From contig NZ_CAMICL010000002.1 of the NCBI RefSeq assembly GCF_946221105.1, positions 26,929 through 90,928 of the forward strand: a stretch of 64,000 bases of DNA. The letters are read 5' to 3'. Numbering within the stretch: position 1 is the stretch's first letter; every line of letters starts with the position of its first letter. The translations under genes and the position numbers were made by a program. The notes under the pieces are model-generated. The model was not told the origin of the DNA. It made no database searches and worked only from the letters and a program-made list of their open reading frames with translations. This document shows positions 26,437-36,310 of the stretch, piece by piece. Source of the DNA: an uncultured Corynebacterium sp. Its GTDB lineage: Bacteria > Actinomycetota > Actinomycetes > Mycobacteriales > Mycobacteriaceae.

Positions 26437-27807
26437 CTATACGCCGCCTTTGATGCCGTTGTACGCCTCGAGTGCGACTTTGCGCGACGCCTTCACGTCC
26501 ACCATCGGCTCCGGGTAGCCGGGCAGCAACGCCTCCGGCGTCCAGCGCCCGACGTACTTGCCGGAGGGGTCGAACTTCTCCTGCTGGGTCAGCGGGTTGA
26601 AGATGCGGAAGTACGGTGCGGCGTCGTCGCCCGAGCCTGCCACCCACTGCCAGTTGAACGGGTTGGAGGCGGCGTCGGCGTCAACGAGCGTGTCCCAGAA
26701 CCACTCCTCGCCGTGGCGCCAGTGGATGCCCAGGTTCTTGGTCAGCCAGGAGCCGGCCACCATGCGCACCCGGTTGTGCATGCGGCCGGTTTCCCACAGC
26801 TCGCGCATGCCGGCGTCCACCAGCGGCACGCCGGTCTCGCCGCGCTGCCACTGCGCCAGCTGGCCCAAGTGCTGGGCGGCGTCGGCGTCCGGCTCCATCG
26901 CCGGATCCGCGAAGGCTTGCGCGAAATCCCAGGGTGCCGCGTGCGAGCTCCACGCCCACTCGAACCGGTCGAACTGGCTGTGCACGTTGCGCACCGCCAG
27001 GTCCGGCAGGTGGTATAGGCGGTGCCAGGCGAACTCGCGCCACACCAGCTGGCGCAAAAACGCCCACGCGTGGGGCGCGGCGGCCGGGTGCGTCTCCGCA
27101 AACGCCGCCGTTTCGGCCCACACGTAGCCCGGCGAGAGCTCCCCGAAGCGCAGGTGCGCGCTCAGGCCCGAGGTCGCGCCGGGGCTCAAGTCGTTGTTGT
27201 CGTAGCCGCGCCCGTCCGCAAGCCCGTCCAAGAATTCGTGGAAGCGCGAGAGCGCGGCGTCCTCGCCGGGTATGTTGTGCTCGACTAACCCCTCGGTCCA
27301 CGACGGCGCCTCCGGAACCTCCAGCCGCGCGCCGCCCGGCAACGCCGGCGCGGAAACGGGCTGCGGCGGGTGCGCGATCAAATGCTGCTGCATGGCCTTG
27401 TAAAACGGCGTGAACACCCGGTACGGGGTGCCGGCGCCGGTGTTGATCTCCCAGGGTTCCGCGAGCAGGAACCCGGGGAACGTGCGCGCGCCCACCGCAC
27501 GCTTGACCTCGGCGTCCACATCGACCGCGTCGTACCGGCGGTTCCACGCCACCTCCGCGCCGAGCTCTTTGGCCAGGCGCGGGATGATCTCGCGGGGATC
27601 GCCCTGCTCGCGGATTATCGGGAGCTTCGTGCTTAGCGACGCCACACTGTGGTCGCGCCACCACGCGGCGGCGCGGCCCAGGGGGCGGGGGCCGGAGGTG
27701 TCGTCGATAAGCACACCTGCGACCTCTCCGCGCGACACCGCCCACGACAAGGCGGGGTTGTCCGTGACGCGAAGGTCGTCGCGGAACCAAACAAGGGTGG
27801 TGGGCAC
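26437..27807 (-). CDS. phr: Deoxyribodipyrimidine photolyase
   Basis: A 456-aa light-driven CPD photolyase. The N-terminal antenna domain ([20 protein letters not shown]) is followed by the FAD domain with [21 protein letters not shown] (about 260), [20 protein letters not shown] (about 350) and [18 protein letters not shown], all hallmarks of class I enzymes. GTG start at 27807 with GGAGG upstream. It is divergent from luxS, sharing a 29-bp promoter gap. Confidence 0.94.
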   Translation of the reverse strand: MPTTLVWFRDDLRVTDNPALSWAVSRGEVAGVLIDDTSGPRPLGRAAAWWRDHSVASLSTKLPIIREQGDPREIIPRLAKELGAEVAWNRRYDAVDVDAEVKRAVGARTFPGFLLAEPWEINTGAGTPYRVFTPFYKAMQQHLIAHPPQPVSAPALPGGARLEVPEAPSWTEGLVEHNIPGEDAALSRFHEFLDGLADGRGYDNNDLSPGATSGLSAHLRFGELSPGYVWAETAAFAETHPAAAPHAWAFLRQLVWREFAWHRLYHLPDLAVRNVHSQFDRFEWAWSSHAAPWDFAQAFADPAMEPDADAAQHLGQLAQWQRGETGVPLVDAGMRELWETGRMHNRVRMVAGSWLTKNLGIHWRHGEEWFWDTLVDADAASNPFNWQWVAGSGDDAAPYFRIFNPLTQQEKFDPSGKYVGRWTPEALLPGYPEPMVDVKASRKVALEAYNGIKGGV

Positions 27808-27836
27808 GTGCGCCTCCGTTCAGTAGAGTCAAGGCC

Positions 27837-28301
27837 ATGACTGATCGTATGAATGTGGAATCTTTCAACCTCGACCACACCAAGGTAGCCGCCCCGTTCA
27901 TCCGGCTCGCGGACCGCAAGGAGCTGCCCCAAGGCGACACGCTGGTGAAGTGGGACATCCGCTTCAAGCAGCCCAACGTCGAGCACCTGGAGATGCCGGC
28001 GGTGCACTCGCTGGAGCACATGTTCGCCGAGCACGCCCGCAACCACGCGGACAACGTCATCGACTTCGGCCCGATGGGCTGCCAGACCGGCTTCTACCTC
28101 ATGCTTTCCGGCGACGTCGCCGAGGCCGAGGTGGCCGATCTGGTGGAAAAGACGCTCACCGACATCACCAACGCTTCCGAGGTGCCGGCCGCCAACGAGA
28201 AGCAGTGCGGCTGGGGCGCAAGCCACGACCTGGAGGCAGCCAAGCGCGAAGCGCAGGCGTTTTTGGACAAGCGCGACGAGTGGGGCACCGTCTTTAAGTA
28301 G
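27837..28301 (+). CDS. luxS: S-ribosylhomocysteine lyase
   Basis: Splits S-ribosylhomocysteine into homocysteine and DPD, the autoinducer-2 precursor, in the activated methyl cycle. The 154-aa protein has the metal motif [10 protein letters not shown] (about 57-66) and the catalytic Cys in [17 protein letters not shown] (about 80-96). TAGAGT (27824-27829) ends 7 nt before ATG 27837 with no ribosome binding site, so it is leaderless. The last 15 bases of the gene region are tandemly duplicated across its stop. Confidence 0.96.
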   Translation: MTDRMNVESFNLDHTKVAAPFIRLADRKELPQGDTLVKWDIRFKQPNVEHLEMPAVHSLEHMFAEHARNHADNVIDFGPMGCQTGFYLMLSGDVAEAEVADLVEKTLTDITNASEVPAANEKQCGWGASHDLEAAKREAQAFLDKRDEWGTVFK

Positions 28302-28321
28302 TCGGGCTTTAAGTAGTCGGG
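28292..28321. repeat. 15-bp tandem duplication at the luxS stop
   Basis: CTTTAAGTAGTCGGG occurs twice in direct succession (28292-28306 and 28307-28321). The first copy carries the luxS stop (TAG); the second carries the stop of the convergent gene. Confidence 0.9.
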
Positions 28322-29235
28322 TCCACCACCCGGATTTCCAGCGGCGCGGTGCGCAGGCGGTAGATGCCTGGCACCGCGTCGAACGTTGCGAGCAGTTCAT
28401 GGGCGAGCGCCGGGGTGGCGGCGACGATGATGTGGCTCTCCGCGAGCTCAGTCGTCGGCTCATGCGGGTTGAGTAGCAGCCACGTTTCGCCGTTGAGCAG
28501 CGCGAACGCTCTTTCGTGCAGCAGTCGGTGGCGCGCGGCGCGGATCAACGCGCGCGCAGCCTCCGGATCCAGGTCCACGCGACCTGCGGCGTCGACCTCG
28601 AGGTAGCGGGCGTGCATCGCGCCTATCGACGACCCTTCGGCCGCCACCGTTTCCTCCAACAATGCCCGGTCCTGCATGTTCGCGCTGATTGGTTTGCGGT
28701 CCGTGGACGTAAGCCCCAGCGGCACGCGGTCGCCGACAAAGGCCGCGAATTTCAGCGGGTCCCAGGACAGCATCTGCTCCACGTCGTCGCCGTTGATGCC
28801 GACCGCGTAGGTGAAACGGACCAGGCCAGTGGGCCCGTCCAGCACACCGAGGATGGGGTCGGTGACAAACACGAAGCCGGTGAGCGTGCCGCGCGGGTTG
28901 TCCAGCACCAGGTAGTGCCCCGGCTCGATGTCGTCGCGGGCGGCGCGGGCGAGCAGGCGGGCCGGCCACTCGTCGGGAAGCGCAGGCGTGCCAGGCACGC
29001 GCAACGTGAGCTCGGTCTGGGTGCCCGCGGACGGCTGGGAGGACTCCACACGGGACTTGCCGTAGGTGCAGTACAGCACGTGGGGGACAGGCTCGGCTAG
29101 CACGTACGCGTGGACCTCCAGGTGGCGGTAGGAAAACACGTACGCGTCCGCGCCGCCGGCGGCCTGAACGATGTGGCCGCGCACCACCTCACCGCCCGTT
29201 TTCGGGCCGCGGCGGGCGTTGTCGAGCATTCCCAT
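28309..29235 (-). CDS. Suppressor-of-fused-like domain protein
   Basis: A 308-aa cytosolic protein. The middle (TELTLRVPGTPALPDEWPAR and FTYAVGINGDDVEQMLSWDP) resembles bacterial SUFU domains, which act as immunity or scaffold proteins in some species; that role is not shown here. ATG 29235 is preferred because TATGGT (plus-strand 29243-29248) ends 7 nt upstream with no ribosome binding site. An ATA codon within the GCYTATCGACG word encodes Ile in SSIG. No toxin gene is adjacent. Confidence 0.6.
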   Translation of the reverse strand: MGMLDNARRGPKTGGEVVRGHIVQAAGGADAYVFSYRHLEVHAYVLAEPVPHVLYCTYGKSRVESSQPSAGTQTELTLRVPGTPALPDEWPARLLARAARDDIEPGHYLVLDNPRGTLTGFVFVTDPILGVLDGPTGLVRFTYAVGINGDDVEQMLSWDPLKFAAFVGDRVPLGLTSTDRKPISANMQDRALLEETVAAEGSSIGAMHARYLEVDAAGRVDLDPEAARALIRAARHRLLHERAFALLNGETWLLLNPHEPTTELAESHIIVAATPALAHELLATFDAVPGIYRLRTAPLEIRVVDPTT

Positions 29236-29368
29236 GCAGCCCACCATATCCCCGCCGGGACGAGGCGAGCGTTCAGCTGGCAGCACGCTCGCGGGAACCT
29301 TTTTGGTAAGAGTGGCGTTATACCCGGTGAACTCTCGGACAAAACCCAATGGAAAGGAACTGTGCGAC

Positions 29369-30175
29369 GTGAGAAGCACTAACCCCGTTCTGCGCAACAT
29401 TCCGGGGGCGGATGCGGACAACGGCTACCAGGCCGGCCAGACCGCGACGCTTCCGGGGCACGCGCCCGAAATTGATCAGCAACGCCCGATGACGGTGGAC
29501 GATGTGGTGACCAAGACGGGCATCACCCTCGCCGTGATCATCGCGTTCGCCGCAGCGAACTTCGGCATCTTCCTCACCGGCAACGTTCAGCTCGGCTTCA
29601 TCCTGACCGTCGTCGGCGCCATCGGCGGCTTCGTCACCACCCTGGTCAACGCATTCCGCCGCGAGTTCGGCTCAAGGACGCTGACGTTGATCTACGCAGC
29701 ATTCGAGGGCCTGTTCCTCGGCGGCTTCTCCCTGACTGTCTCCGGCTGGTTTACAGTCGGCGGCGCCGATGCTGGCCAACTGATCTTCCAGGCCATCCTG
29801 GGCACGATCGGTGTGTTCATCGGCATGCTCGTGGTCTACCGCCGCGGCGCGATCCGCGTGACCCCGCGCTTTAACCGCATCCTCACCGGCCTGATCTTCG
29901 GCGTAGCAATCATGGCGCTGGGCAACTTCCTGCTGGCCATCTTCGCCGGCATCTCCCCGCTTCGCGACGGCGGCACGCTGTCTATCATCTTCGGTGTGGT
30001 CTGCGTGGTACTGGCGGCCCTGTCCTTCCTGCAGGACTTCGACCTGGCTGACAAGCTGGTCCGCACCGGTGCGCCGGAGCGCGCCGCCTGGGGCGTCGCC
30101 CTGGGCCTCGCCGTGACTCTGGTGTGGCTCTACACCGAGATCCTGCGCCTGCTGTCCTACTTCAACGACCGCTAG
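29369..30175 (+). CDS. Bax inhibitor-1/YccA family membrane protein
   Basis: A 268-aa protein with a cytosolic N-terminus (about 65 aa, Gln/Pro-rich) and seven membrane helices. These include FGSRTLTLIYAAFEGLFLGG (family motif, about 100-119) and the C-terminal ETDF-type region reading LSFLQDFDLADKLV. The actinobacterial branch (TIGR-type conserved membrane protein) probably leaks cations in a pH-dependent way. GTG 29369 follows GGAAAGGAAC at suitable spacing. Confidence 0.85.
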   Translation: MRSTNPVLRNIPGADADNGYQAGQTATLPGHAPEIDQQRPMTVDDVVTKTGITLAVIIAFAAANFGIFLTGNVQLGFILTVVGAIGGFVTTLVNAFRREFGSRTLTLIYAAFEGLFLGGFSLTVSGWFTVGGADAGQLIFQAILGTIGVFIGMLVVYRRGAIRVTPRFNRILTGLIFGVAIMALGNFLLAIFAGISPLRDGGTLSIIFGVVCVVLAALSFLQDFDLADKLVRTGAPERAAWGVALGLAVTLVWLYTEILRLLSYFNDR

Positions 30176-30201
30176 GCCTCCGCGGAAACAGCGGCAAACG
30201 C

Positions 30202-30243
30202 AAAGCGCCTCGCCTCCGGATCATCTCCGGGGCGAGGCGCTTT
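30202..30243. terminator. Bidirectional terminator
   Basis: A 13-bp perfect stem, AAAGCGCCTCGCC with its complement at 30231-30243, between two convergent genes. A-run on one side and T-run on the other allow use from both strands. Confidence 0.85.
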
Positions 30244-30257
30244 GTCGTGCGCGCGGC

Positions 30258-30785
30258 TTAGTAGTTGTTGTCCGGCACGACCGACTGACCGTCGACGGAC
30301 ACGGTGGTGAACACCGGCTTGCCGTCAACAATCTCCGGGTTGCCCAGCACAACCTTCACACCCTCTTCGCGGTTGTCCGGGGAGACAACGACGCGGGTTG
30401 CGGTGCCCTCGGCGATGTCCTCGCCCCACTGATCCCAGACGATGTTCTCCAGGAAGTCGTCCTGGTTGGCGCAGTCCACGGTCAGGCGGTCCGGGCGCAC
30501 CAGGTCGGTGGCGCCGCAGTTATTGAACACCGGTGCGGCGTCGACGGCGGCCTCGGAAGTCTCCTGCTCCTGCGCGGCGTTCGCCTCGGTGACGTTGGTC
30601 GCCGTCGCGGTGCCGGTGGCGGTGGTCGCGGTGCCGGCGCCCTTCAAGGAGTTCGGGTCCTGGGTGGTGGCGGTGTCGACCTTCTCGGAGGAGGGGTTCT
30701 GGTGCGGCGGGGTGCAGCCTGCAAGAGCGATGGCGGCCAGGGCGGCGACGCCGGCTACTGCTTTGCGGGAAGAGGTGGCAATCAC
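30258..30785 (-). CDS. Putative lipoprotein
   Basis: A 175-aa exported protein. The signal SSRKAVAGVAALAAIALAGC gives a lipobox LAGC (Cys about 24), followed by a Thr/Ala-rich linker (TATTATGTATATNVTEA) and a C-terminal region with two cysteines (NNCGATDL, VDCANQDD). GTG start at 30785; greA lies 40 bp upstream on the same strand. I do not recognise the domain. Confidence 0.6.
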   Translation of the reverse strand: MIATSSRKAVAGVAALAAIALAGCTPPHQNPSSEKVDTATTQDPNSLKGAGTATTATGTATATNVTEANAAQEQETSEAAVDAAPVFNNCGATDLVRPDRLTVDCANQDDFLENIVWDQWGEDIAEGTATRVVVSPDNREEGVKVVLGNPEIVDGKPVFTTVSVDGQSVVPDNNY

Positions 30786-30824
30786 AGGAATGGTCCTTCT
30801 GTTTGGAAAAGAGAAAAGTACTGG

Positions 30825-31346
30825 CTACTTCGCGCGGGGCGTGGAGGCCTTGACTGAATCATACGGCTCGGCGGAAACGACGGTGACGGAAATCTCGCGG
30901 CCGTTCGGGGCGGTGTACTTGCGGGTTTCGCCCTCGGAAGCACCGACGACGGCTGCGCCGAGCGGGGACTGCTCCGAGTAGGTCTCCAGATCCGCGTTGT
31001 CCGTGGACGCCGCGCGGGTGCCGATGAGGAAGGTCTCGCGGTCGTCCTCGTCGCCGTCGTAGTAGACGTGCACGACGGAACCGACGTGGGCGACACCTTC
31101 TTCGATGCCGGCACGCTCAGTGGTGGAGTTGGACAGGATCTCGGAGATCTGCTTGATGCGCGCCTCCTCCTGGTCCTGCTGCTCGCGGGCGGCGTCGTAG
31201 CCGGCGTTCTCCTTGAGGTCGCCCTCCTCGCGGCGCTCGTTGATCTCGGCCGCGATCGCGGGGCGGTTATCAATGAGCTGCTGCAGCTCGGCCTCGAGCT
31301 TGGCCTTCATTTCAGGAGTGATGTACTGCTGCTGGGATTCAGCCAT
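30825..31346 (-). CDS. greA: Transcription elongation factor GreA
   Basis: Stimulates RNA polymerase cleavage of backtracked RNA. The 173-aa protein has the N-terminal coiled coil (ITPEMKAKLEAELQQLIDNR; REEGDLKENAGYDAAREQQ with the DxxE-type acidic tip) and a C-terminal FKBP-like domain with SPLGAAVVGASEGE. It begins the block conserved with mycobacteria (greA-DUF4307-mca). ATG 31346 lies after GGGAAGG. Confidence 0.95.
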   Translation of the reverse strand: MAESQQQYITPEMKAKLEAELQQLIDNRPAIAAEINERREEGDLKENAGYDAAREQQDQEEARIKQISEILSNSTTERAGIEEGVAHVGSVVHVYYDGDEDDRETFLIGTRAASTDNADLETYSEQSPLGAAVVGASEGETRKYTAPNGREISVTVVSAEPYDSVKASTPRAK

Positions 31347-31452
31347 AGGGGTCTAAACCTTCCCTGATACGTGAAATCGGCCCGCCGCTCGCGGGCCAAT
31401 GTGTGCAGATATACAGCCGGAAGATTACCACACGCGAATGCGGCAGTTTCCG

Positions 31453-31911
31453 CTAGCGTGCTGCGTAGAAGCTGCTCTCCGGGTCCATATAGAAGGGGAG
31501 ATTCTCGGAGCAGCCGTAGATGCGCCCAGACACCAGCGGCTCGCGCACCGGCAGGTCCACAGCGATGCGGGAGTGCTCCTCGCCGCCGGCGGGCAGGACC
31601 ACCTCGCGGCGGCCCACCTCCGCGTGCGAGTAGTCCACCGCCGTGACGATGCAGTACGCGGGCGTGTCCGGGTTTTTACGGTTCACGTCGATCCAGAGCC
31701 GGCCCGTTTCGTCGTCGATATGCTCCTGCGAAATGAATTCGGCGCGGACCGGTTCGTTGAAGCGCTCCATGATCGTGCGGGCGCCGACGAAGAGCAAAGC
31801 GATCATGAGCAGCGCGGCGACAACCGCCACCACCTTGCCGCCGATGGAGCCGCCGGAGCCGCGGTTGCGGCCGTATCGCTCGGCGGGGCGGGGAGAGGTA
31901 GCGGTGCTCAC
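31453..31911 (-). CDS. DUF4307 membrane protein
   Basis: A 152-aa protein with a disordered basic N-terminus, one membrane helix (VVAVVAALLMIALLFVGA, about 28-45) and an extracytoplasmic beta-rich domain with PDTPAYCIVTAVDYSHAEVG and a second Cys in IYGCSENL. The position between greA and mca matches the actinobacterial DUF4307 gene. GTG start at 31911. Function unknown. Confidence 0.75.
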   Translation of the reverse strand: MSTATSPRPAERYGRNRGSGGSIGGKVVAVVAALLMIALLFVGARTIMERFNEPVRAEFISQEHIDDETGRLWIDVNRKNPDTPAYCIVTAVDYSHAEVGRREVVLPAGGEEHSRIAVDLPVREPLVSGRIYGCSENLPFYMDPESSFYAAR

Positions 31912-32009
31912 GGAAACGGCTCCTTGCAGGTGGTAAGGACTTTAGCGTTGATGGTACTAAGATGGCGCGGAGGTACAGAACTGACCCCTACGAAAGTTGG
32001 ATTGATCGA

Positions 32010-32882
32010 GTGACCGGGTTGCGTCTCATGGCAATTCACGCCCACCCCGACGACGAGTCCTCCAAGGGCGCGGCCACCATGGCTAAGTACGCCGCGGAAG
32101 GCAACCGCGTTCAGGTCGTCACTTGCACTGACGGCAGGCGCGGCGACATTCTCAATCCGGCTATGGACCGCCCCGGCGTCCTAGACAACATCCTCGACGT
32201 GCGCCGCGAGGAAATGGCGCGCGCCGCGGCGGCGCTCGGCGTCGAGCACGTCTGGCTGGGCTACGAGGACTCCGGGCTGCCGGAGGGCGACCCGCTGCCG
32301 CCGCTGCCGGAAGGCTCGTTCGCGGTGCAGGACCCGGAAGAAGTCGCGGTGAAGATTGTGGAGCAGATCCGCGAGTTCCGCCCGCACGTGATCATCACTT
32401 ACGACGAAAACGGCGGCTACCCGCACCCGGACCACCTGATGGTGCACGCGATCTCCATGATCGCCTGGGAGCGCGCCGGCGACCCGGAGTTTGCGCCTGG
32501 CACCGGCGAGCCGTGGACGCCGCTGAAGCTGTACTACTCGCACGGATTCATCCTGCAGCGCATGAAGCTGCTGCAGGAGCGCCTGATCCAGCGCGGAAAG
32601 AAGAGCCCGTACGAGCTGATGATCAAGCGTTGGGAGGAAAACGAGGGCGACGTCTTCGGTCGCGTGACCACTCAGGTGGAGTGCGCCGGCTACTTCCAGC
32701 AGCGCGCCGAGGCGCTCACGGCCCACGCCACGCAGATCGACCCCGCCGGCGCCTTCCTAGCCAGCCCGGTGGAGGACCAGCAGGACGTTTGGCCCACCGA
32801 AGAGTTCGAGCTGGCCGCGTCCAGGGTGGAGACCACTCTGCCGGAAACCGACCTGTTCGCAGGCATCGAGGAGGAAAACTAA
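32010..32882 (+). CDS. mca: Mycothiol S-conjugate amidase
   Basis: Cleaves mycothiol adducts of toxins into mercapturic acids and GlcN-Ins. The 290-aa protein has the zinc motif AIHAHPDDESSKGAATMA (about 7-24) and the second metal His in GGYPHPDHLMVHAI (about 130-143), plus the long C-terminal part (KSPYELMIKRWEENEGDVFG) that separates Mca from MshB. GTG 32010 gives the standard N-terminus (VTGLRLMAIHAHPDD). A 16-residue longer ATG start at 31962 is possible but less likely. Confidence 0.93.
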   Translation: MTGLRLMAIHAHPDDESSKGAATMAKYAAEGNRVQVVTCTDGRRGDILNPAMDRPGVLDNILDVRREEMARAAAALGVEHVWLGYEDSGLPEGDPLPPLPEGSFAVQDPEEVAVKIVEQIREFRPHVIITYDENGGYPHPDHLMVHAISMIAWERAGDPEFAPGTGEPWTPLKLYYSHGFILQRMKLLQERLIQRGKKSPYELMIKRWEENEGDVFGRVTTQVECAGYFQQRAEALTAHATQIDPAGAFLASPVEDQQDVWPTEEFELAASRVETTLPETDLFAGIEEEN

Positions 32883-33182
32883 ATGACAACGTTCACCATC
32901 GCCGCCGCCAACGCCGCGAACTTCGTGCTCGCTCAGAACCCGGGCGAGACCCCGGTCGGCCCGGACTTCGGCAAAGCCTCGCCGATCGGCCTGCTGCTGC
33001 TGGTGGTTCTGGCCATTGTGGTGCTGTTCATCGGCTGGTCGTTCCACCGCCGCTTCTCCCGCTTCAAGCGCCGCCAGGCGTTCGCGGAGGCGCGCGGGAT
33101 CGACCCGTTCGACGAGAAAGCGATCGACGAGGCCATGGAGAAGGCCGGGGTCAAGGACCAGCGGAAGAAAAACGCGTTCTAG
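32883..33182 (+). CDS. Small membrane protein in the mca operon
   Basis: A 99-aa protein with one strong helix (PIGLLLLVVLAIVVLFIGWS, about 34-53) followed by a basic and helical cytosolic tail (RRRFSRFKRRQAF). Its ATG directly abuts the mca stop, so it is co-translated with mca, as in the mycobacterial neighbour of mca. No catalytic residues are visible. Confidence 0.7.
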   Translation: MTTFTIAAANAANFVLAQNPGETPVGPDFGKASPIGLLLLVVLAIVVLFIGWSFHRRFSRFKRRQAFAEARGIDPFDEKAIDEAMEKAGVKDQRKKNAF

Positions 33183-33200
33183 CTGGCTAGAATTTATCCC

Positions 33201-33980
33201 GTGTCTGTCCTTTCGAAGCTGCGATACCCGCTGTACCCGCTGTATGAGGCGCGCTTAAAGCGCGAGCTGCGCGGCAAAAAGCGCCCGAAGCACATTGCCG
33301 TGATGGCCGACGGCAACCGTCGTTGGGCGCGCGAGGCGGGCTTCGAGGACATTTCCCACGGCCACCGCGTCGGTGGCGCGAAGATCGGCGAGCTCGTGCG
33401 CTGGTCTGCGGAGATGGACGTGGATGTGCTCACCATTTACCTGTTGTCCACGGAGAATCTGCAGCGCACCACCGAAGAGGTGGAGCTGCTCTTCGACATC
33501 ATCTCCGGGGTCATCGAGGACCTGGCCACGGAGGATTACACCTGCCGCGTGCGGTTGGTGGGGCATTTGGATTTGCTGCCGCAGGACGTCGCTAAGCGTA
33601 TGCGCGAGGGTGCGGCCGCAACCGACACGAAGCATGGCCTCACCGTGAACATCGCGGTCGGCTACGGCGGGCGCCAGGAGATCGTGGATGCGGTGCAGTC
33701 GCTTATCGACGACAAAGCGCACGCCGGAGTGCCAGCCACGGAAATGGCCGCCGAGATCACGGTGGAGTCCATCGCGGAGCACCTGTACACCTCCGGCCAG
33801 CCGGACCCGGACCTGGTCATCCGCACCTCCGGCGAGCAACGCCTGTCCGGGTTTTTGCTGTGGCAGGCGGCGTACTCGGAGATCTGGTTCACCGATATTT
33901 ACTGGCCGGCGTTCCGCAAGATCGACTTCTTGCGCGCGCTGCGCGACTACTCGCAGCGCTCCCGCCGCTTTGGCAAGTAG
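33201..33980 (+). CDS. uppS: Cis-prenyltransferase (short-chain Z-isoprenyl diphosphate synthase type)
   Basis: Condenses isopentenyl diphosphate in cis for polyprenyl-phosphate carriers. The 259-aa enzyme has HIAVMADGNRRWAREAGFED (about 31-50, catalytic Asp), the HxxGG-like SHGHRVGGAK, and RTSGEQRLSGFLLWQAAYSE (about 210-229). Position after mca parallels the mycobacterial Z-FPP synthase (Rv1086 from memory), so the product may be short-chain. GTG 33201 has TAGAAT (33188-33193) ending 7 nt upstream: leaderless. Its stop abuts that of coaA. Confidence 0.9.
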   Translation: MSVLSKLRYPLYPLYEARLKRELRGKKRPKHIAVMADGNRRWAREAGFEDISHGHRVGGAKIGELVRWSAEMDVDVLTIYLLSTENLQRTTEEVELLFDIISGVIEDLATEDYTCRVRLVGHLDLLPQDVAKRMREGAAATDTKHGLTVNIAVGYGGRQEIVDAVQSLIDDKAHAGVPATEMAAEITVESIAEHLYTSGQPDPDLVIRTSGEQRLSGFLLWQAAYSEIWFTDIYWPAFRKIDFLRALRDYSQRSRRFGK

Positions 33981-34904
33981 CTAGATCTTGCGCATGCGCA
34001 CGCGCTGGACGGTGTGGTCGTAGTCCTTGCGCAGCACCAGCGAGGCGCGCACGCGGGTGGGCAGGATGTTTTCCACCAGGTTGGGCAGGTTGATGGTCTG
34101 CCACAGCTCGCGCGCGGCGTAGGTGGCTTCGGCGTCGTCCATGCCGGCGAAGTCTTCGAAGTGGTTGCCGGGCTGCTGGAACGAGGTGTCGCGCAGTTTG
34201 AGGAAGCGCTCGATGTACCAGCGCTCGATGTCTTCGGTCTTCGCGTCGACGTAGATGGAGAAGTCGAACAGGTCGGAGACCATCAGCGTAGGGCCGGTCT
34301 GCAGCACGTTGAGCCCCTCGAGGATGAGGATGTCGGGCTGGCGGACCTCCACGAACTCGTCGGGGAGGATGTCGTAGGCCTCGTGCGAGTAGATCGGTGC
34401 CTTAACCACCGGCTGGCCGGATTTCACCTCGGTGACAAAACGCATGAGGTTTCTGCGGTTGTAGGACTCCGGGAAGCCCTTGCGTTTCATGATCCCGCGC
34501 TCTTCCAGCACCGCCTTGGGGTGGAGGAAGCCGTCGGTGGTGACCAGGTCCACCCGCGGGTGCGAGTCCCAGCGCTGCAGCAGCACCTGCAGCACGCGCG
34601 CGGTGGTGGACTTGCCCACAGCCACCGAGCCGGCCAGGCCGATGATGAACGGCACGTGCCCCGGGTCGCCGCCGATGAACGTCTCGGTGGCGTTGGTGAG
34701 CTTTTGCCGGGCGCGCACCTGCAGGTGGATCAGGCGCGACAGGGGCAGGTAGATGTCCTCGACCTCCTGCAGGTCGAGGCTCTCGCCGATGCCGGAGAGC
34801 TTTGTCAGCTCTTCCTCGGTGAGCACCTGGGGCATCTTGGCGCGGCGCTTGCGCCAATCCTCGCGGTGGAAGTCGAGGTACGGCGACGAATCGGCTCGTG
34901 ACAT
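33981..34904 (-). CDS. coaA: Type I pantothenate kinase
   Basis: First committed step of CoA synthesis. The 307-aa kinase has the P-loop [17 protein letters not shown] (about 91-107), [28 protein letters not shown] and [23 protein letters not shown] 34904 ([12 protein letters not shown]) matches the family N-terminus; an ATG 9 nt earlier is also in frame. AACAAT lies 7 nt upstream and no Shine-Dalgarno is seen, so it may be leaderless. Confidence 0.95.
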   Translation of the reverse strand: MSRADSSPYLDFHREDWRKRRAKMPQVLTEEELTKLSGIGESLDLQEVEDIYLPLSRLIHLQVRARQKLTNATETFIGGDPGHVPFIIGLAGSVAVGKSTTARVLQVLLQRWDSHPRVDLVTTDGFLHPKAVLEERGIMKRKGFPESYNRRNLMRFVTEVKSGQPVVKAPIYSHEAYDILPDEFVEVRQPDILILEGLNVLQTGPTLMVSDLFDFSIYVDAKTEDIERWYIERFLKLRDTSFQQPGNHFEDFAGMDDAEATYAARELWQTINLPNLVENILPTRVRASLVLRKDYDHTVQRVRMRKI

Positions 34905-35017
34905 AGCCACCATTGTTGCACTCGCGCAAAAGGGGAATAAATCAGCCTTCCGGGCGTGCCGATTTTCCTATACTGCGAGGAGCCGTTATCAACGCGAAAA
35001 GAAAGGACCCGGTCGAC

Positions 35018-36310
35018 GTGTCTGAAGACCTCCGCTACCAGGATCTGGCCACCTACGATCCAGAGGTGCACGCCGCAATTGTGGATGAGCTGGCGCGCCA
35101 GCGCGACACCTTGGAGATGATCGCCTCCGAGAACTTCGTGCCGCGCTCCGTGCTGCAGGCGCAGGGCTCGGTGCTGACCAACAAGTACGCCGAGGGCTAC
35201 CCGGGCCGCCGCTACTACGGCGGCTGCGAGCACGTGGACGTCATCGAGGATCTGGCGCGCGACCGCGCCAAGGAGGTCTTCGGCGCCAAGTACGCGAATG
35301 TGCAGCCGCACTCCGGCGCGCAGGCCAACGCCGCGGTGCTCATGGCGCTGGCTGAGCCGGGCGACACCATCTTGGGCCTGGATCTGGCGCACGGCGGCCA
35401 CCTCACCCACGGCATGAAGATCAACTTCTCCGGCCGCCTGTACAACGTCGCGGCGTACCAGGTGGAGGAGGACACCCACCAGATCGACATGGCGAAGCTG
35501 CGCGAGCAGGCCCGTGAGGTCAAGCCGAAGGTGATCATCGGCGGCTGGTCCGCGTACTCGCGCCAGGAGGACTTTGAGGAGTTCCGCTCCATCGCCGACG
35601 AGGTCGGCGCCTACCTGTGGGTGGACATGGCCCACTTCGCCGGCCTCGTCGCCGCCGGCCTGCACCCGAATCCGGTCCCGCATGCGCACGTGGTGTCCTC
35701 CACGGTGCACAAGACCCTGGGCGGCCCGCGCTCCGGTTTCATCCTCACCAACGACCTGGAGCTGCACAAGAAGCTCAACTCCGCGGTCTTCCCGGGCCAG
35801 CAGGGCGGCCCGCTGATGCACGTCGTTGCCGCGAAGGCGACCGCGTTCAAGATCGCGGGCACGGACGAGTTCAAGGATCGTCAGAGCCGCACCCTCGCCG
35901 GCGCGAAGGTGCTGGCGGAGCGTCTGCTAAACGACGACGCACGCGAGGCCGGTGTGTCCGTCGTCTCCGGCGGCACCGAGGTGCACCTCGTGCTGGTGGA
36001 CCTGCGCAACTCGCCGATGGACGGACAGCAGGCGGAGGACCTGCTGCACTCGGTGGGCATCACCGTCAACCGCAACGCGGTGCCGTTCGACCCGCGCCCG
36101 CCGAAGGTGACCTCGGGCCTGCGCATCGGCACGTCTGCGCTGGCCACCCGCGGCTTCGGCGAGGAGGATTTCCGCGAGGTCGCCGAGATCATCGCGGAGA
36201 CCCTGATCAAGGGCGAGGGCGCCGATGTGGCCGCGCTGCGCGGCCGCGTTGAGGCCCTGGCGCGGAAGTACCCGCTCTACCCGGACCTTGAGGATTGGAA
36301 GATGCTCTAG
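35018..36310 (+). CDS. glyA: Serine hydroxymethyltransferase
   Basis: PLP enzyme interconverting serine and glycine with tetrahydrofolate. The 430-aa protein has ETMIASENF-like [20 protein letters not shown], the [15 protein letters not shown] loop, and the Schiff-base Lys in [17 protein letters not shown] (about 230). GTG 35018 follows GAAAGGA; a TATACT -10 box lies at 34969-34974, giving a leader of about 40 nt, unlike most neighbours. The stop overlaps that of the convergent DUF5997 gene by 4 bp. Confidence 0.96.
   Translation: MSEDLRYQDLATYDPEVHAAIVDELARQRDTLEMIASENFVPRSVLQAQGSVLTNKYAEGYPGRRYYGGCEHVDVIEDLARDRAKEVFGAKYANVQPHSGAQANAAVLMALAEPGDTILGLDLAHGGHLTHGMKINFSGRLYNVAAYQVEEDTHQIDMAKLREQAREVKPKVIIGGWSAYSRQEDFEEFRSIADEVGAYLWVDMAHFAGLVAAGLHPNPVPHAHVVSSTVHKTLGGPRSGFILTNDLELHKKLNSAVFPGQQGGPLMHVVAAKATAFKIAGTDEFKDRQSRTLAGAKVLAERLLNDDAREAGVSVVSGGTEVHLVLVDLRNSPMDGQQAEDLLHSVGITVNRNAVPFDPRPPKVTSGLRIGTSALATRGFGEEDFREVAEIIAETLIKGEGADVAALRGRVEALARKYPLYPDLEDWKML

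Noticed and set aside
28309..29235. SUFU-like gene as an immunity gene of a polymorphic toxin
   Set aside because: No toxin, secretion signal or related immunity genes are nearby; the neighbours are ordinary chromosomal genes.
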